50,457 nucleotides of DNA from CAZQHK01 sp964593455 (GTDB lineage Bacteria > Muiribacteriota > CAYSPT01), in NCBI GenBank assembly GCA_964593455.1, contig CAZQHK010000032.1:1-50457 (forward strand), in the 5' to 3' direction. The notes under the pieces are model-generated. The model searched no databases. It saw only the letters and a program-made list of their open reading frames with translations, and was not told the origin of the DNA. The position numbers and the translations under genes were made by a program. This document shows, one piece after another, positions 26,014 to 35,545 of this stretch (the stretch's first letter is position 1; every line of letters begins with the position of its first letter).

Positions 26014-28332
26014 GTGTTTTCAGTGGCCATAGTCGTGGCCGTGGCCGTATGCGCGTTTTTCAACAGCCTGGATACTCCTTTCATCTGGGACGAACCCGAT
26101 TCCATTGTTCGCAATGCGTTTCTCAAGGGTGTCCGGAACATCCCGTTTCTCTTCTCGCCTACCTATTGGAGGAACTATCATCCCGCGGCTACCTACCGGC
26201 CTATACGGGAGAGTTCTTTCGCCCTTGACTACATGTTCTGGGAAGTTAATCCGGCGGGTTATCATCTCACCAATCTCCTGATCCACAGTGTTAACTGCGT
26301 GCTGGTTTACTTTTTACTGGTCAGGCTCATGCTCCTGTCCCGCCGGGAGACTCATTCCGGTTATTCCTGGTTCAGCGTACCGTTTGTTTCGGCTCTTCTG
26401 TTCGCCGCTCATCCTATTCACACGGAAGCAGTGCTCTGGATCCGGAATCGCTCCGAGCTGCTTATGTTCACGTTCTATCTCGTATCCATGATGTTGTTTC
26501 TGGCCCACGAACGCCGGCCGGAAACAAAGGCGGGACTGGGAGCATATCTTTTCGGGCTTTTCTTTTTCGGTCTCAGCCTGGTGACCAAGGAGATGTCCTT
26601 TTCTCTACCGCCGATACTATTGTTGGTGATCTGGTTTCTGTTTCCGAAAGACACCCGTTTATCAAGCGCTTTCAAGCTGATACCTTTTTTCTTGCTGGCG
26701 TTTCTCTACCTGTTGATGAAAAAGTATTGCCTGGGGATGGTTTCTCTCCACGAGGTGCCGCTGGGCGGCGGCGTCTCCCATCATGCCGGCACCGTGCTCT
26801 GGTCTCTCGGGTTCTATCTGCGGTATCTCTTGCTGCCGATAGGTCTTTCTATCGATCACTGCTATTTCGTGCCGGATACCTTTTCCGGGCTGGAGCTGCT
26901 CCTCTCAGCCGCGCTGGTGCTGGTGTTGCTGGCGGCCTTTTTCGAGGCGGTGAGACGGAACTGGCGGTTGGCCGCTGTGAGTTTAGCCTGGATTAGCGTG
27001 AGTTTACTGCCGGTCTCCAATATCATCTACATAGCCGGTCGACCACTGGCCGAACAGCGGTTGTATCTTCCATCGTTAGGATTTTGCCTGCTTATAGGAT
27101 GGCTTTTGGTACGGTTGGCCGATTCTACGGCTAAATCCCCTCTCTTTCGGAAAAAGAAGAACATGGCGGTGCTCCTGGGACTGGCCGTTTTGATTCTGTG
27201 TATCTCCGCGTGTCTCATCCGGAACGAGGAATGGAATAGTTCCGTTACTCTGTGGGAAACTGCTGCGGCGCGGTCGCCGGAAAACGCCCGGGTCTTTAAC
27301 CAAGTAGCCATGGCGTATGAAAAACTCGGAAGATATGACGAAGCCATAACTGCCCTGCAAAAAGCGGTAGCGATGGAGCCTGTTCTTCTGGGACCGTACC
27401 TCAACCTGGGCCGGTTGCTTTCCAGGCGTAACACGTTGGAGAAATCCCTGGAAAACAGTCGTCGTCGCTTGATAGAAACTCCTGATTATTCCGTACTTAA
27501 TTATGACGTCGCCTCCATCTGTATCAAACTCGGACGCTTCAAAGAAGCGGAAAAATTTCTGCTCAAGTCGGTAGCCAGCCGCCCGGTTTCCACTGAGTCC
27601 TGGGTAGATCTGGGTGAAGTTTATGAGCACCTTGAACAGCCGGCCAAAGGCGCGGCTATGATCGAACGGGCGAAGGAAATAAACCCGAAACACCCGTACA
27701 TCTATCATGTGTTGGGAAAGAGGCTCTCAGATGAGGGCCGGTTCGAGGATGCGCTGCGGCTGCATAACCGGTTTTTAAAACAGGCTCCAGACGACCTGTA
27801 CGGGCTTAACTGCCTGGGAGTCGACTATATCAAACTGGGGCGGTTCCGTGAGGCGTTGGTCCCTCTGAAAAAAGCGATTACGATCTCTCCTGAAAATCCC
27901 GATGTGCTACTCGAATTGGGTGAAATCTACGAAAAAGTGGGGCGGCACGACATGGCCATGGAGATGTTCGAAAAAGCCATAGAAACCAGTCCGGATACTC
28001 CCAAAATCTACTCTCGGGCAGGGCGGAAGTTGAGCAGTCTCGGGCAGGTAGAGGAGAGTATGAAAATCTATCTGCGCTTCATCGATTCGCAGCCGGAATC
28101 GGCCCGGGGATATCTGTATCTGGCTACCGATTACGTGACGCTCAAACGGTACGAAGAAGCTATGAGATTACTGGAGAAGGCCCTGGAATTGGACCCCGGT
28201 TTAGCCGAGGCGTATTATAACCTGGGGAACATTCACCGGTACCGGGGGCACGGGAAAAAAGCGGTATCCGCATACAAAAAAGCGCTGGAGTTGAACCTGG
28301 CTAAATCGGGCTACATTCCTCTGGAAGACTAG
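26014..28332 (+). CDS. GT-C membrane glycosyltransferase-like protein with TPR tail
   Basis: A 772-residue protein. Residues 1-410 hold about ten transmembrane helices. The first extracytoplasmic loop carries an Asp-Glu pair in FIWDEPDSIVRN, the catalytic-acid position of GT-C/PMT enzymes, and YRPIRESSFALDYMFW...PAGYHLTNLLIH is typical of the TMTC-like and bacterial GT-C/TPR families. Residues about 420-772 are some ten TPRs (for example NARVFNQVAMAYEKLGRYDEAITALQKA). The expected reaction is sugar transfer from a lipid-linked donor to an exported target, with TPRs on the outer side; the sugar and target are unknown. The start is GTG at 26014, and the frame is open further upstream without a clear ribosome site, so the true N-terminus may be up to 15 residues longer. 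Confidence 0.82.
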   Translation: MFSVAIVVAVAVCAFFNSLDTPFIWDEPDSIVRNAFLKGVRNIPFLFSPTYWRNYHPAATYRPIRESSFALDYMFWEVNPAGYHLTNLLIHSVNCVLVYFLLVRLMLLSRRETHSGYSWFSVPFVSALLFAAHPIHTEAVLWIRNRSELLMFTFYLVSMMLFLAHERRPETKAGLGAYLFGLFFFGLSLVTKEMSFSLPPILLLVIWFLFPKDTRLSSAFKLIPFFLLAFLYLLMKKYCLGMVSLHEVPLGGGVSHHAGTVLWSLGFYLRYLLLPIGLSIDHCYFVPDTFSGLELLLSAALVLVLLAAFFEAVRRNWRLAAVSLAWISVSLLPVSNIIYIAGRPLAEQRLYLPSLGFCLLIGWLLVRLADSTAKSPLFRKKKNMAVLLGLAVLILCISACLIRNEEWNSSVTLWETAAARSPENARVFNQVAMAYEKLGRYDEAITALQKAVAMEPVLLGPYLNLGRLLSRRNTLEKSLENSRRRLIETPDYSVLNYDVASICIKLGRFKEAEKFLLKSVASRPVSTESWVDLGEVYEHLEQPAKGAAMIERAKEINPKHPYIYHVLGKRLSDEGRFEDALRLHNRFLKQAPDDLYGLNCLGVDYIKLGRFREALVPLKKAITISPENPDVLLELGEIYEKVGRHDMAMEMFEKAIETSPDTPKIYSRAGRKLSSLGQVEESMKIYLRFIDSQPESARGYLYLATDYVTLKRYEEAMRLLEKALELDPGLAEAYYNLGNIHRYRGHGKKAVSAYKKALELNLAKSGYIPLED

Positions 28333-28343
28333 GATTCTGTCGA

Positions 28344-28637
28344 TTAGCCTTTAACCAGGTGCTGGTGAAGAAGTTCCGTAATCTCCTCCGTCAGGTACCC
28401 GTCAAATCGCAGTACTTTGTTGCGTGATTTCTCTCCTTTGACAATGGAAATCCGGGAGGTTCTCACCCCGGTTATTTTTCCCAGGTATTTTACCAGGGAT
28501 TTGTTGGCTTTTCCCTCGGTAGCCGGTGCCGTGATCCGGACCAGCAGGGTTCCGTCCGAACGCAAATCAAGGGAGTTCTTTTTCGCGTTCGGAGTCACCC
28601 GGACGGTGATGGTGGCAGTGGTATGATTTCTGCTCAT
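28344..28637 (-). CDS. DUF167 / YggU family protein
   Basis: A 97-residue protein starting at ATG 28637, 13 bases after the stop of the AsmA gene; a longer frame to 28832 reads through that gene and is rejected. It shows the DUF167 core: ITVRVTPNAKKNS, LLVRITAPATEGKANKSLVKYLGKI, ISIVKGEKSRNKVLRF. The family is small, conserved and without an agreed function. It is convergent with the GT-C/TPR gene, with 11 bases between the ends, and probably cotranscribed with AsmA. Confidence 0.87.
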   Translation of the reverse strand: MSRNHTTATITVRVTPNAKKNSLDLRSDGTLLVRITAPATEGKANKSLVKYLGKITGVRTSRISIVKGEKSRNKVLRFDGYLTEEITELLHQHLVKG

Positions 28638-28650
28638 GTCGGGCAACCGA

Positions 28651-31614
28651 TCAAAAATCAAAGAGCTTTTCAAGTAATTTTCTCTTGAGTTTGTCCTCGA
28701 TAGACTCCTCTTCCTCCGGTTCCTTCGGCGGCTTTTCCTCTTCCTGCTGGGTTGGAGGCTGACTTTTGGGAGCAGTCTCTTGATCGCCGGGAGCGGGGGA
28801 CTTTGTCTCTTCTCTTCGGCCTCCCAGGACATCGCCTAAAAACTTGTCGAGAAGGTTTCTGGTCAATGCTTTCTTCATCATACTTTCCAGGTCTGTGGAC
28901 CAGGTAAGATCAGCCAGGGGACCGGATACGCCAAGCGTTACATCGAGTGGCTGCCCTCCCGGCGCCAGTTTCCGGGCCACCTTTTCCAGTTTCGTGCCTT
29001 TCAAACCCTTCTGCTCCAGGGACACGTTGACCGAACCGTTCAGGGTGGCGTCGAATCCCAGGCTGGCGACGCCGTTCATCCTGATATAGGTGGCATTGGC
29101 TTTCATATCGTTGGTTTTGATCCGACCGTTCTCCAACTTGAAACTGGCACTCACATCGTCGTAAGCCTTCTCCGCTATCCAGGACACCCCCAAGCCCGAG
29201 AGGAAATCCCTGAACTTTGGCAGTTTCTTGAAATTAGCGTTTTTCAAGCTGAGATTTCCATCCCCGAGAATGGCTTTAACGTCGTTTCCCGTTCCCCTGA
29301 TACTGCCGGCCAACTGGCTGGTGCCGATGAGGGAGGGCATCCAGCCCAGGTTATCATTGCTGAATGCTTCCAGGTCGATACCCTTTCCATCTACGTTCAC
29401 CGTATACTCGATGGGAGTTTTGGCTAATTGAAAAGAGGCTTTTCCCGTGAGGTTTCCCTTGAATGTAGTAGTGGTGAACTGCTTGATGGTAAGGACCTGG
29501 TCTTTCATACCCCAGTCTGCTGCCAGCTTGTTGAACCGCACCTTCAGGGTTTCTTTCTTCTCCGATAGCAAGGAAACCGTTCCCTGGCCTCCGGTCACTT
29601 TCCCGCTCATCATTGGTTTTAGCATGGTGCCGGTCAGCGTGGCTGTGGTATCTATATCGCCCCGGATGGCGAGACTTTCCGGAAACGCCACATGGCTGGC
29701 AATGTCTTGCAGTTTGAGTTTCTTTGCAGCCAGGGTCATAGCCAGTTCCAGGCCGGTCAGGCTCTTGATGGCGCCGCCGGCGGTAATGGGACTCGACCCG
29801 ACACGAGCGGAGAGATTTGAAATTGTAATAGCTCCCTCAAACAACGGTGAGAGCGAACCGTTAAAAGCGGCGGTGGCCGTGATACCGGTGAGGGGACTGG
29901 TTAAATAGGGAGTCATGAGAAGTGAGCCGTTGTCGATAGACAGTTTTCCGCCGACTGAGAGCGCGGCCGGTGTCCCTTCCAGGGATATTCGGTCAACCGC
30001 AACCTGGCCGTAAAAAGTGACGGTTTCGAGCTTTTTCTGAATTTCAGCCGGCAGAAGCTTTAAGCACTCCGTTACGGTCGTTTCACCCGGTACGGTGGCG
30101 CTCAGGGAAATGGTGGGAGGAAGCCCTGTGACAATGTTGGGTATAACTCCTATGGATCCGCCAAGTGTTAGCGGAACCGAACCGAGTTTTCCTTTCATAC
30201 CCGTTACCGTCATCTGAAATCCGTCAAAGACGATATCTCCTTCAAGTCCGGTGAGGCCGGCCGGCAAACCAGTCAGGTTCGCACTCCCTGAATCGATGGT
30301 GCTGGTGATATCTATTTGCTTTTCCGATTTGATCCGGGCGATGAGGGCAAATGTCTTGAAACCGGGCTCTTTAAGACTCTCGAAAATTTCAAACGGCTGC
30401 AAATTGCTTATTCCGCCGGATATCGTCAGAGTTCCGCTTGGACTGAATTCTTTGAAAGCATCTGACGCCATCGCGGTCATGGGTATGGTGGCAAGGTAAT
30501 CGAGGCTTTTGTTTATATCGAGTGGTTCCGAGCCGAGCTTAAGATTGATAATGGGATTGGTAAAATCCTTTATAGTGCCAGTGAAAGTGAGCGCCCCGGC
30601 TTCCCCCAGCGGTAGGGCCAGCGATTTGATCGCGAACCCTTCGGCGGAAAGAGTCCCCTGGCCCGAGATACCGGTAAGTTTCAACCCGTTCATGGCTGGC
30701 AGGGAGACCGCCAGGTCGGAGACTCCCACGTCAAGCTGGGAAGAAAATACACCCTGTTTCGAGGAGGCGGAGATGTTCAGGTTTAGCTTGCCCTTCTCCG
30801 GTTTTACCACCGTGCTGAGTGTATTCATGGCCGACGAGATGATCGAATCGAGTGTGGCCGTATTCTCTATTTCCAGCGTGGCCTCTAAGCTCGGCCCGTA
30901 ACCTTCTTTTATCCTTGCATCGGCCAAAATCTTGCCCGGCGCGGGAGTTTTCAGCTTTCCTTCCAGATGGCCGTCGCCGGTAGTAAATCCTTTCTTTCCA
31001 TTGATGTACCCGTTTACATCCTCGACGATCACCTGGACGCCGGGGAGAAGAGACTGGTCTGAATAGACAAGACGTCCGTTTTTCAAGACGATACGCTCTA
31101 TCTCTACTAGGCTGGGGACGGTGGCTGCAGCGCTTTTCCCCGCGGCGGCGGCCAGACCGGCAGGTAAGGGTAATACGGGTTTTTCATGGTAGTTGGCAGT
31201 GGCCATCAGTTGCTTCATGTGCTCGATGATATCCTGAAAACTCCACACCTCTCCCGACCGCGATACATGAATAGTGAAATTGTTGATCTCCATCTTGTTG
31301 ATGACCGTTTTCCCCACCAGCATGGGAAGGAGTCTGTAGGAAATATCCATATTATCTGCTATAAACTCAGGCTCGCTCATGTTGCCGCCGGCGGGTGCCA
31401 CTTTCATGTTATGAGCGTTAATACCGGCGATGATACTGCCGTCCACGTGTGAGACGGTGACATTGCGCCCGAGAGAATATTTCATCCGGGTTACAAACAA
31501 CCGGCCCACCGCCTCGTAGCGGAGCGAACCGGTAGTGGCGATAACCACCAGCACCACTACCGCGGTGATGAGCACCAGCCCGGTTATCAATAACACTTTG
31601 CGTGATTTTTTCAT
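28651..31614 (-). CDS. AsmA-family envelope protein
   Basis: A 987-residue protein with an N-terminal signal anchor (VLLITGLVLITAVVVLVVIATTG) and a strong GGAGGT ahead of ATG 31614. The N-terminal chorein-like region SLGRNVTVSHVDGSIIAGINAHNMKV and the C-terminal AsmA_2-like block (KANATYIRMNGVASLGFDATLNGSVNVSL ... LDVTLGVSGPLADLTW) mark the AsmA/TamB superfamily. Most of the middle is repeated beta strands of the lipid-groove type. Family members are thought to move phospholipids between membranes. The C-terminus ends in an acidic and basic coil (KEPEEEESIEDKLKRKLLEKLFDF). Its presence supports an outer membrane. Confidence 0.88.
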   Translation of the reverse strand: MKKSRKVLLITGLVLITAVVVLVVIATTGSLRYEAVGRLFVTRMKYSLGRNVTVSHVDGSIIAGINAHNMKVAPAGGNMSEPEFIADNMDISYRLLPMLVGKTVINKMEINNFTIHVSRSGEVWSFQDIIEHMKQLMATANYHEKPVLPLPAGLAAAAGKSAAATVPSLVEIERIVLKNGRLVYSDQSLLPGVQVIVEDVNGYINGKKGFTTGDGHLEGKLKTPAPGKILADARIKEGYGPSLEATLEIENTATLDSIISSAMNTLSTVVKPEKGKLNLNISASSKQGVFSSQLDVGVSDLAVSLPAMNGLKLTGISGQGTLSAEGFAIKSLALPLGEAGALTFTGTIKDFTNPIINLKLGSEPLDINKSLDYLATIPMTAMASDAFKEFSPSGTLTISGGISNLQPFEIFESLKEPGFKTFALIARIKSEKQIDITSTIDSGSANLTGLPAGLTGLEGDIVFDGFQMTVTGMKGKLGSVPLTLGGSIGVIPNIVTGLPPTISLSATVPGETTVTECLKLLPAEIQKKLETVTFYGQVAVDRISLEGTPAALSVGGKLSIDNGSLLMTPYLTSPLTGITATAAFNGSLSPLFEGAITISNLSARVGSSPITAGGAIKSLTGLELAMTLAAKKLKLQDIASHVAFPESLAIRGDIDTTATLTGTMLKPMMSGKVTGGQGTVSLLSEKKETLKVRFNKLAADWGMKDQVLTIKQFTTTTFKGNLTGKASFQLAKTPIEYTVNVDGKGIDLEAFSNDNLGWMPSLIGTSQLAGSIRGTGNDVKAILGDGNLSLKNANFKKLPKFRDFLSGLGVSWIAEKAYDDVSASFKLENGRIKTNDMKANATYIRMNGVASLGFDATLNGSVNVSLEQKGLKGTKLEKVARKLAPGGQPLDVTLGVSGPLADLTWSTDLESMMKKALTRNLLDKFLGDVLGGRREETKSPAPGDQETAPKSQPPTQQEEEKPPKEPEEEESIEDKLKRKLLEKLFDF

Positions 31615-31761
31615 TGAACTGACCTCCCTGGTGTCAATTCTAGCCTATACCAGGCTATCTTTCAATACCGGTATGGGTGTTATCGCTGATATAATATCAA
31701 TGTGTTTATTTCGTAGCCTGATAATAAATTCAACGTGCTATTTAAGGTTAATTGAAAGAGA

Positions 31762-31791
31762 AAAGAGCGCCCGCGTGAGCAGGCGCTCTTT
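31762..31791 (-). terminator. intrinsic terminator of the ABC exporter operon
   Basis: A perfect ten-pair stem, AAAGAGCGCC with GGCGCTCTTT, has a ten-base loop and lies two bases beyond the permease stop codon (31794). On the minus strand the stem is followed by TTCTCTTTCAATT, a T-rich run. Together with its position this makes a rho-independent terminator likely. Confidence 0.8.
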
Positions 31792-31793
31792 AA

Positions 31794-32603
31794 TTAACCG
31801 GTTCGTTTCAACTTCCCGGTTTTCAGGGCCCAGTGTTCCACCCGCTGGAAGATGGCATATCCTAGTGGGAACAGGATGATTCCCGTGAGCAACAGTTTCC
31901 CGATATCAGGAAGCAGGCTCGCCGTGGACGCCCCGTTAAGGATGGCCGCCCGGATGGCCCTGATAGTGTACGTGGCCGGTGAGAGCCGGGATAACGGCTG
32001 CATCCATGCCGGGAGCACGCTCACCTCGTAGTACACTCCGGAGATTAAAAGCAGAAATCCTTCCAGGATGTGAGAGGCCTGCGAACCTTTCTCCGGCGAA
32101 AGAACCGGGAACACTGCCGCGATGAGCCCCAGTCCCATCAGGGCCAGGCTGGAGGTCACCAGTACCAGCAGCGCACCCAGGAAATTCGCTTGTCCCAGGT
32201 GAAGCTCGAAGAAGAGCGTAACTACCACCATCACTACCACCGTCCTGATCATCCCGTACACCGAGGCGTAGGTGCACATACCGCTCAGGTGCACCAGCCG
32301 GTGGATCGGGGACGCGAAGGTGAACTCGATAGTCCCTTCCCACCGCTCCCAGCTGATTGATTCCGCCACCTCGTGGAAGATGATCGAAAGGTATCCCCAC
32401 ATGAGAGCCCCGATCACCAGGTACAGCACCCGGGAGCTGCTTTGTGCGCCACCGAACTCGACTCCGATGAGCCCGATGGTCAGGGTGTTGACCACGGTGT
32501 AGAAGAGGAACACAATCTCCCAGGACAGGTATCTCTTCAACAGGTTGAATTGCCGTTCCACGAAGGCAATAATTCCTTGATATATACTATTGGACGCATA
32601 CAT
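31794..32603 (-). CDS. ABC-2 type transporter permease
   Basis: A 269-residue permease with six predicted membrane segments and the ABC2 membrane-family end (FQRVEHWALKTGKLKRTG). Typical segments are FYTVVNTLTIGLIGVEFGG, WEGTIEFTFASPIHRLVHLSG and SQASHILEGFLLLISGVYYEVSVLPAWMQPLSRLSPATYTIRA. ATG 32603 is preferred because GGAGGT lies seven bases before it; the GTG three codons upstream overlaps that site. It pairs with the ATPase encoded 42 bases upstream as an exporter of the ABC-2 class. The substrate is unknown. Confidence 0.9.
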   Translation of the reverse strand: MYASNSIYQGIIAFVERQFNLLKRYLSWEIVFLFYTVVNTLTIGLIGVEFGGAQSSSRVLYLVIGALMWGYLSIIFHEVAESISWERWEGTIEFTFASPIHRLVHLSGMCTYASVYGMIRTVVVMVVVTLFFELHLGQANFLGALLVLVTSSLALMGLGLIAAVFPVLSPEKGSQASHILEGFLLLISGVYYEVSVLPAWMQPLSRLSPATYTIRAIRAAILNGASTASLLPDIGKLLLTGIILFPLGYAIFQRVEHWALKTGKLKRTG

Positions 32604-32645
32604 GGTACTCACCTCCTTAATCTCTATAGTGAATCCAATCCGTCC

Positions 32646-33512
32646 CTATTGATTCAGATGTTCTCCCGTCAGCTCCAGGAACAGATCTTCCAGACTGGGA
32701 TCGTCTTTGTCGGAAAGCGTTTTCAACCTTTGGCAGGTGTCGCATGCGACAATTCTGCCCTTGGATATGATCGCAATCCGGTCACAAAGCCGCTCCGCTT
32801 CCGCCATATCGTGAGTCGTCAGGATAACCGTGGTGTTATGATTTTTCCTGACCTTCAAAATAAACTCCTGCACCTCGCGCTTGGACCGGGGATCAAGCCC
32901 GGTCGTGGGCTCATCGAGCAGCAGAAGCACCGGTGATGTCAGGAGTGCCCGGGCGATAGCTACCTTCTGCTGCATTCCACGGGAAAGATTCTCCATAGAG
33001 GTAAGCAGGTCCCGTTCCTTCAATCCAAACTCACTCAGCACCTTCTCTATCCGCCTGATTCCGGCCTGGACCTCTACACCGTACAGCCTGGCCGCATAGG
33101 TGAGATTCTCGATGGCGTTGAGCTTCTTGAACAGGGAAGCCTCCACGGAAACACGGTTCAAGAATCGCCGGACCTTTCTCGGGTTATTCACCACGGAAAT
33201 TCCGAACAGCACAATCTCGCCCTGGTCGGGTAAGAGCAGGGTGGAGACCAGCCGTATCAAGGTTGATTTCCCCGAACCGTTCGGACCCAGCAGACCGAAG
33301 ATTTCACCTTTCTTGACGGTGATGTTGATATCTTCGAGCACACTGATTCGGTCGGCCGGTCTGAAGATATCTCTGACGGCTCCGAATATGTTCCGTGCGG
33401 TTTGACCGGCTCCGGCGGCTCGTGTCTCTTCACGCCGCTCAATGGTCCTGCCCGAGTATTTCTTTTCGTAAAATGCTTTGTGTATGTTTTTCAGAACCAG
33501 TGCTATGGTCAT
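32646..33512 (-). CDS. ABC-2 transporter ATP-binding protein
   Basis: A 288-residue nucleotide-binding subunit. Walker A is GLLGPNGSGKST (about 73-84), the signature is NLSRGMQQKVAIARALL (LSRGMQQ in place of LSGGQ, common in this subfamily), and Walker B is LLLLDEPTTGLDPRSKREVQ. The H-loop is TTHDMAEAERLCDR. An N-terminal 40-residue extension precedes the domain (IHKAFYEKKYSGRTIERREE). It is probably transcribed with the permease to the terminator at 31762-31791. Two terminator-like hairpins lie 50-130 bases ahead of its start. Confidence 0.92.
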   Translation of the reverse strand: MTIALVLKNIHKAFYEKKYSGRTIERREETRAAGAGQTARNIFGAVRDIFRPADRISVLEDINITVKKGEIFGLLGPNGSGKSTLIRLVSTLLLPDQGEIVLFGISVVNNPRKVRRFLNRVSVEASLFKKLNAIENLTYAARLYGVEVQAGIRRIEKVLSEFGLKERDLLTSMENLSRGMQQKVAIARALLTSPVLLLLDEPTTGLDPRSKREVQEFILKVRKNHNTTVILTTHDMAEAERLCDRIAIISKGRIVACDTCQRLKTLSDKDDPSLEDLFLELTGEHLNQ

Positions 33513-33558
33513 GGGAATTCACCTTGCTTTCCTTGCTTCTCGTTTGTTTTTGTCTCAT

Positions 33559-33638
33559 AAAAAAAACCGCAGGCGCGTGCCTGCGGCCACAGTGAGTAAC
33601 CGTTACAAAAAAACCGCAGGCGTTTTCGCCACCCGCGG
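33559..33638 (-). terminator. two tandem terminator-like hairpins in the ABC operon leader
   Basis: Read on the minus strand, a stem at 33614-33638 (CCGC/GCGG plus GGCG/CGCC with an internal loop) is followed by seven Ts. A second, perfect stem at 33567-33586 (GCCTGCGG pairing, four-base loop) is followed by eight Ts. Each has the form of a rho-independent terminator. The 16-base stretch AAAAAAACCGCAGGCG occurs twice, 47 bases apart. The last T lies about 46 bases ahead of the ATPase start. They may end a long transcript from the upstream methyltransferase gene, or act as an attenuator for the exporter. Confidence 0.65.
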
Positions 33639-33639
33639 C

Positions 33640-34059
33640 CGAGTTCAGCTAAAAAAGCGTCCTCACACCGGAGGTGGCAGAGAGAACCGAGTGTCTCCCA
33701 GGAAGATCAACTTCCGATATTCTCGATCTGCCATTCGTTATTCCTCGCATTCATTACCGGATTAAAATCGGTTATTGGGTTCATTACCGTTTCCTGCCTT
33801 CTCATAGGCTGTACTGTCCTTACATGCAAAAGTAGTGCCAACTTACAGATAAAGTTACTAAAATAAATTATAACGTGCATGGTCATGAGGAAAAATACAT
33901 TTTGGATACGACACTGGAAGTGATCGTTCCAGTGTATATCAGGGCTTATTTGTGTTTAACATTTGACACACTGTTAAAAAATGCGGCACATATAATCAGG
34001 GTACTCGAGGGTGAGCTTGTTCGTACGCCTTGAGTTTACACACGACTTCGCGACTTCGT
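33640..34059. other. gene-poor stretch upstream of the ABC operon
   Basis: This interval lies between the ABC leader and the methyltransferase gene. I see no gene-sized ORF. A 15-codon minus-strand ORF (33707-33754, MNARNNEWQIENIGS) has no ribosome site. The region is AT-rich after 33800 and ends in a conserved repeat copy at 34060. No RNA family could be recognised. Confidence 0.5.
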
Positions 34060-34083
34060 GACGGCAACTCGTGAAATATGCGG
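34060..34083. repeat. copy of the short repeat also found at 23279
   Basis: GACGGCAACTCGTGAAATATGCGG matches the reverse complement of 23279-23302 at 22 of 24 positions. It lies just past the end of the methyltransferase gene. It appears as a single end with no matching inverted partner nearby. Confidence 0.55.
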
Positions 34084-34116
34084 GCTAGCAAGAAAGAGAT
34101 TTGAGGACGTTGCGAA

Positions 34117-35361
34117 TCAAGGTCTGAATACCACACCTGTTACCGGAATTCCACCGTTTGAAAAGGACAGTGTTTTTTCAATTGAACGGGTACCTTTGGG
34201 AAGCAGGCGTTTGATGTTAAAATAGGATGGCAGTATCAAGGCGATATTCCATCCTGAATATGTGGACTGAAACCGGTGTATCATGGTTTTCAGGAACTGC
34301 TGTGTTCCCTCTTCCAGGCGGACCCCGTACGGTGGATTGGAAATAATCCATCTGTCATTATCGGATATTTTTTTCTCGTCAATTTCCAAGTTTACTTCAC
34401 CGGCGGGTCGGTGGAAAAAATCCGCCGGCTCTAAGAAGATATCTTTTCCGGGGTCGATAATCCGGGCATTGTCTTTTGCTATGGCTATGGCTCGTGGTGA
34501 TATGTCACGCCCCAGTAACCGGGGAACCTTTTGGCTGTCGGGCGATTCAACCGTCCTTTTCATGTATCTGAAGGTTTTTGCCCGGTGCCAGGGCAATCGG
34601 GTAAAAAGAAAATCTCTTTTCAGTCCTGGATAATATCCTGAGAAATGAATCCAGGTTTCAAGAAGAAGAGTCCCCGAACCGCACATCGGATCAAGGATAA
34701 TCGACGGTAGTGTTTCCCGGCCGTGAAATACCCACTTGAGAAATCCCGCCGCCAGGGTCTCCCTGATCGGGGCTTTACCGTGAATTTCCCGGTAGCCCCG
34801 TTTGTGCAGGTGGTTTCCGGTGGTATCCATGCGGATCCGGGCTTTATTTTTGATAACGATTATCTCCAGACGCTGATGTTCAGCCGGTTGGTCGGCAGCG
34901 ATAAGCAAAGCCGGAGGAGAAATACCCTGGCCGGCAAACCGGTCACAAATAGCCTCGAAAAGAGTCTGAATCGTCATCCCTTCGTGTTTGATCAGGCTTT
35001 TACGGACATGCGCCTTTAAAACGAGCGGCAGTAAAGGGTTGAGGTACAGTTCCCATGGAATTTTGAACGATTTGCGATAGAGCTCTTCACGAGCGCCCGC
35101 TTTGAATGACTTTATCTCCAGAAATATTCGTGAAGCGGTCTGCAGTTTCAAATTAAGAGTATACACGTCAGCCAGCGCACCCTTAAGCTCGATCCCCGAA
35201 TCCGTTTGCTCCAATCCGGTAAAACCGAAAGCGGTTATCTCTGCTGCGCATATTGCCGAAAAGGGCGGGGGAACCTTGATGACGTAGTGTTGTTCCCGGG
35301 CTTTCAGGCGGCTCTTTACTTTCCGTTGAAAACCTTTGTCCGTGTAATAGTCTGGAAGCAT
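34117..35361 (-). CDS. THUMP-domain rRNA (guanine-N2) methyltransferase, RlmL-like
   Basis: A 414-residue protein with an N-terminal ferredoxin-like/THUMP region (about 20-165) and a C-terminal class I methyltransferase domain of the UPF0020 type. Key motifs are RGYREIHGKAPIRETLAAGFL, the SAM motif DPMCGSGTLLLE, and the catalytic NPPYG (about residue 345). This layout matches RlmL/YpsC enzymes that make m2G in 23S rRNA; the RlmK half of the E. coli fusion is absent. AGGAGCGG lies five bases ahead of ATG 35361. The exact position modified cannot be told from the sequence. Confidence 0.9.
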   Translation of the reverse strand: MLPDYYTDKGFQRKVKSRLKAREQHYVIKVPPPFSAICAAEITAFGFTGLEQTDSGIELKGALADVYTLNLKLQTASRIFLEIKSFKAGAREELYRKSFKIPWELYLNPLLPLVLKAHVRKSLIKHEGMTIQTLFEAICDRFAGQGISPPALLIAADQPAEHQRLEIIVIKNKARIRMDTTGNHLHKRGYREIHGKAPIRETLAAGFLKWVFHGRETLPSIILDPMCGSGTLLLETWIHFSGYYPGLKRDFLFTRLPWHRAKTFRYMKRTVESPDSQKVPRLLGRDISPRAIAIAKDNARIIDPGKDIFLEPADFFHRPAGEVNLEIDEKKISDNDRWIISNPPYGVRLEEGTQQFLKTMIHRFQSTYSGWNIALILPSYFNIKRLLPKGTRSIEKTLSFSNGGIPVTGVVFRP

Positions 35362-35545
35362 CCAATCCGCTCCTGCTCCTTTTATTTATCCGTGAACCAG
35401 TTAATCTACTCTATCACAAACTGTTAGATGCTAACGCGTCTAGAAAAGCTTAAGACAGAATGAAAGCTGTTATATGGACTGAGATTCGTTATATAATTTC
35501 CTGTATCCGATTAATGGTAAATCGAGAAAAGCACGGAACAGAACC

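Noticed and set aside
33600..33780. T-box leader ahead of the ABC exporter
   Set aside because: A GGGTGG-like stretch is present, but the full AGGGTGGNACCGCG antiterminator bulge is absent and no specifier loop is seen. It fits simple terminator hairpins better.
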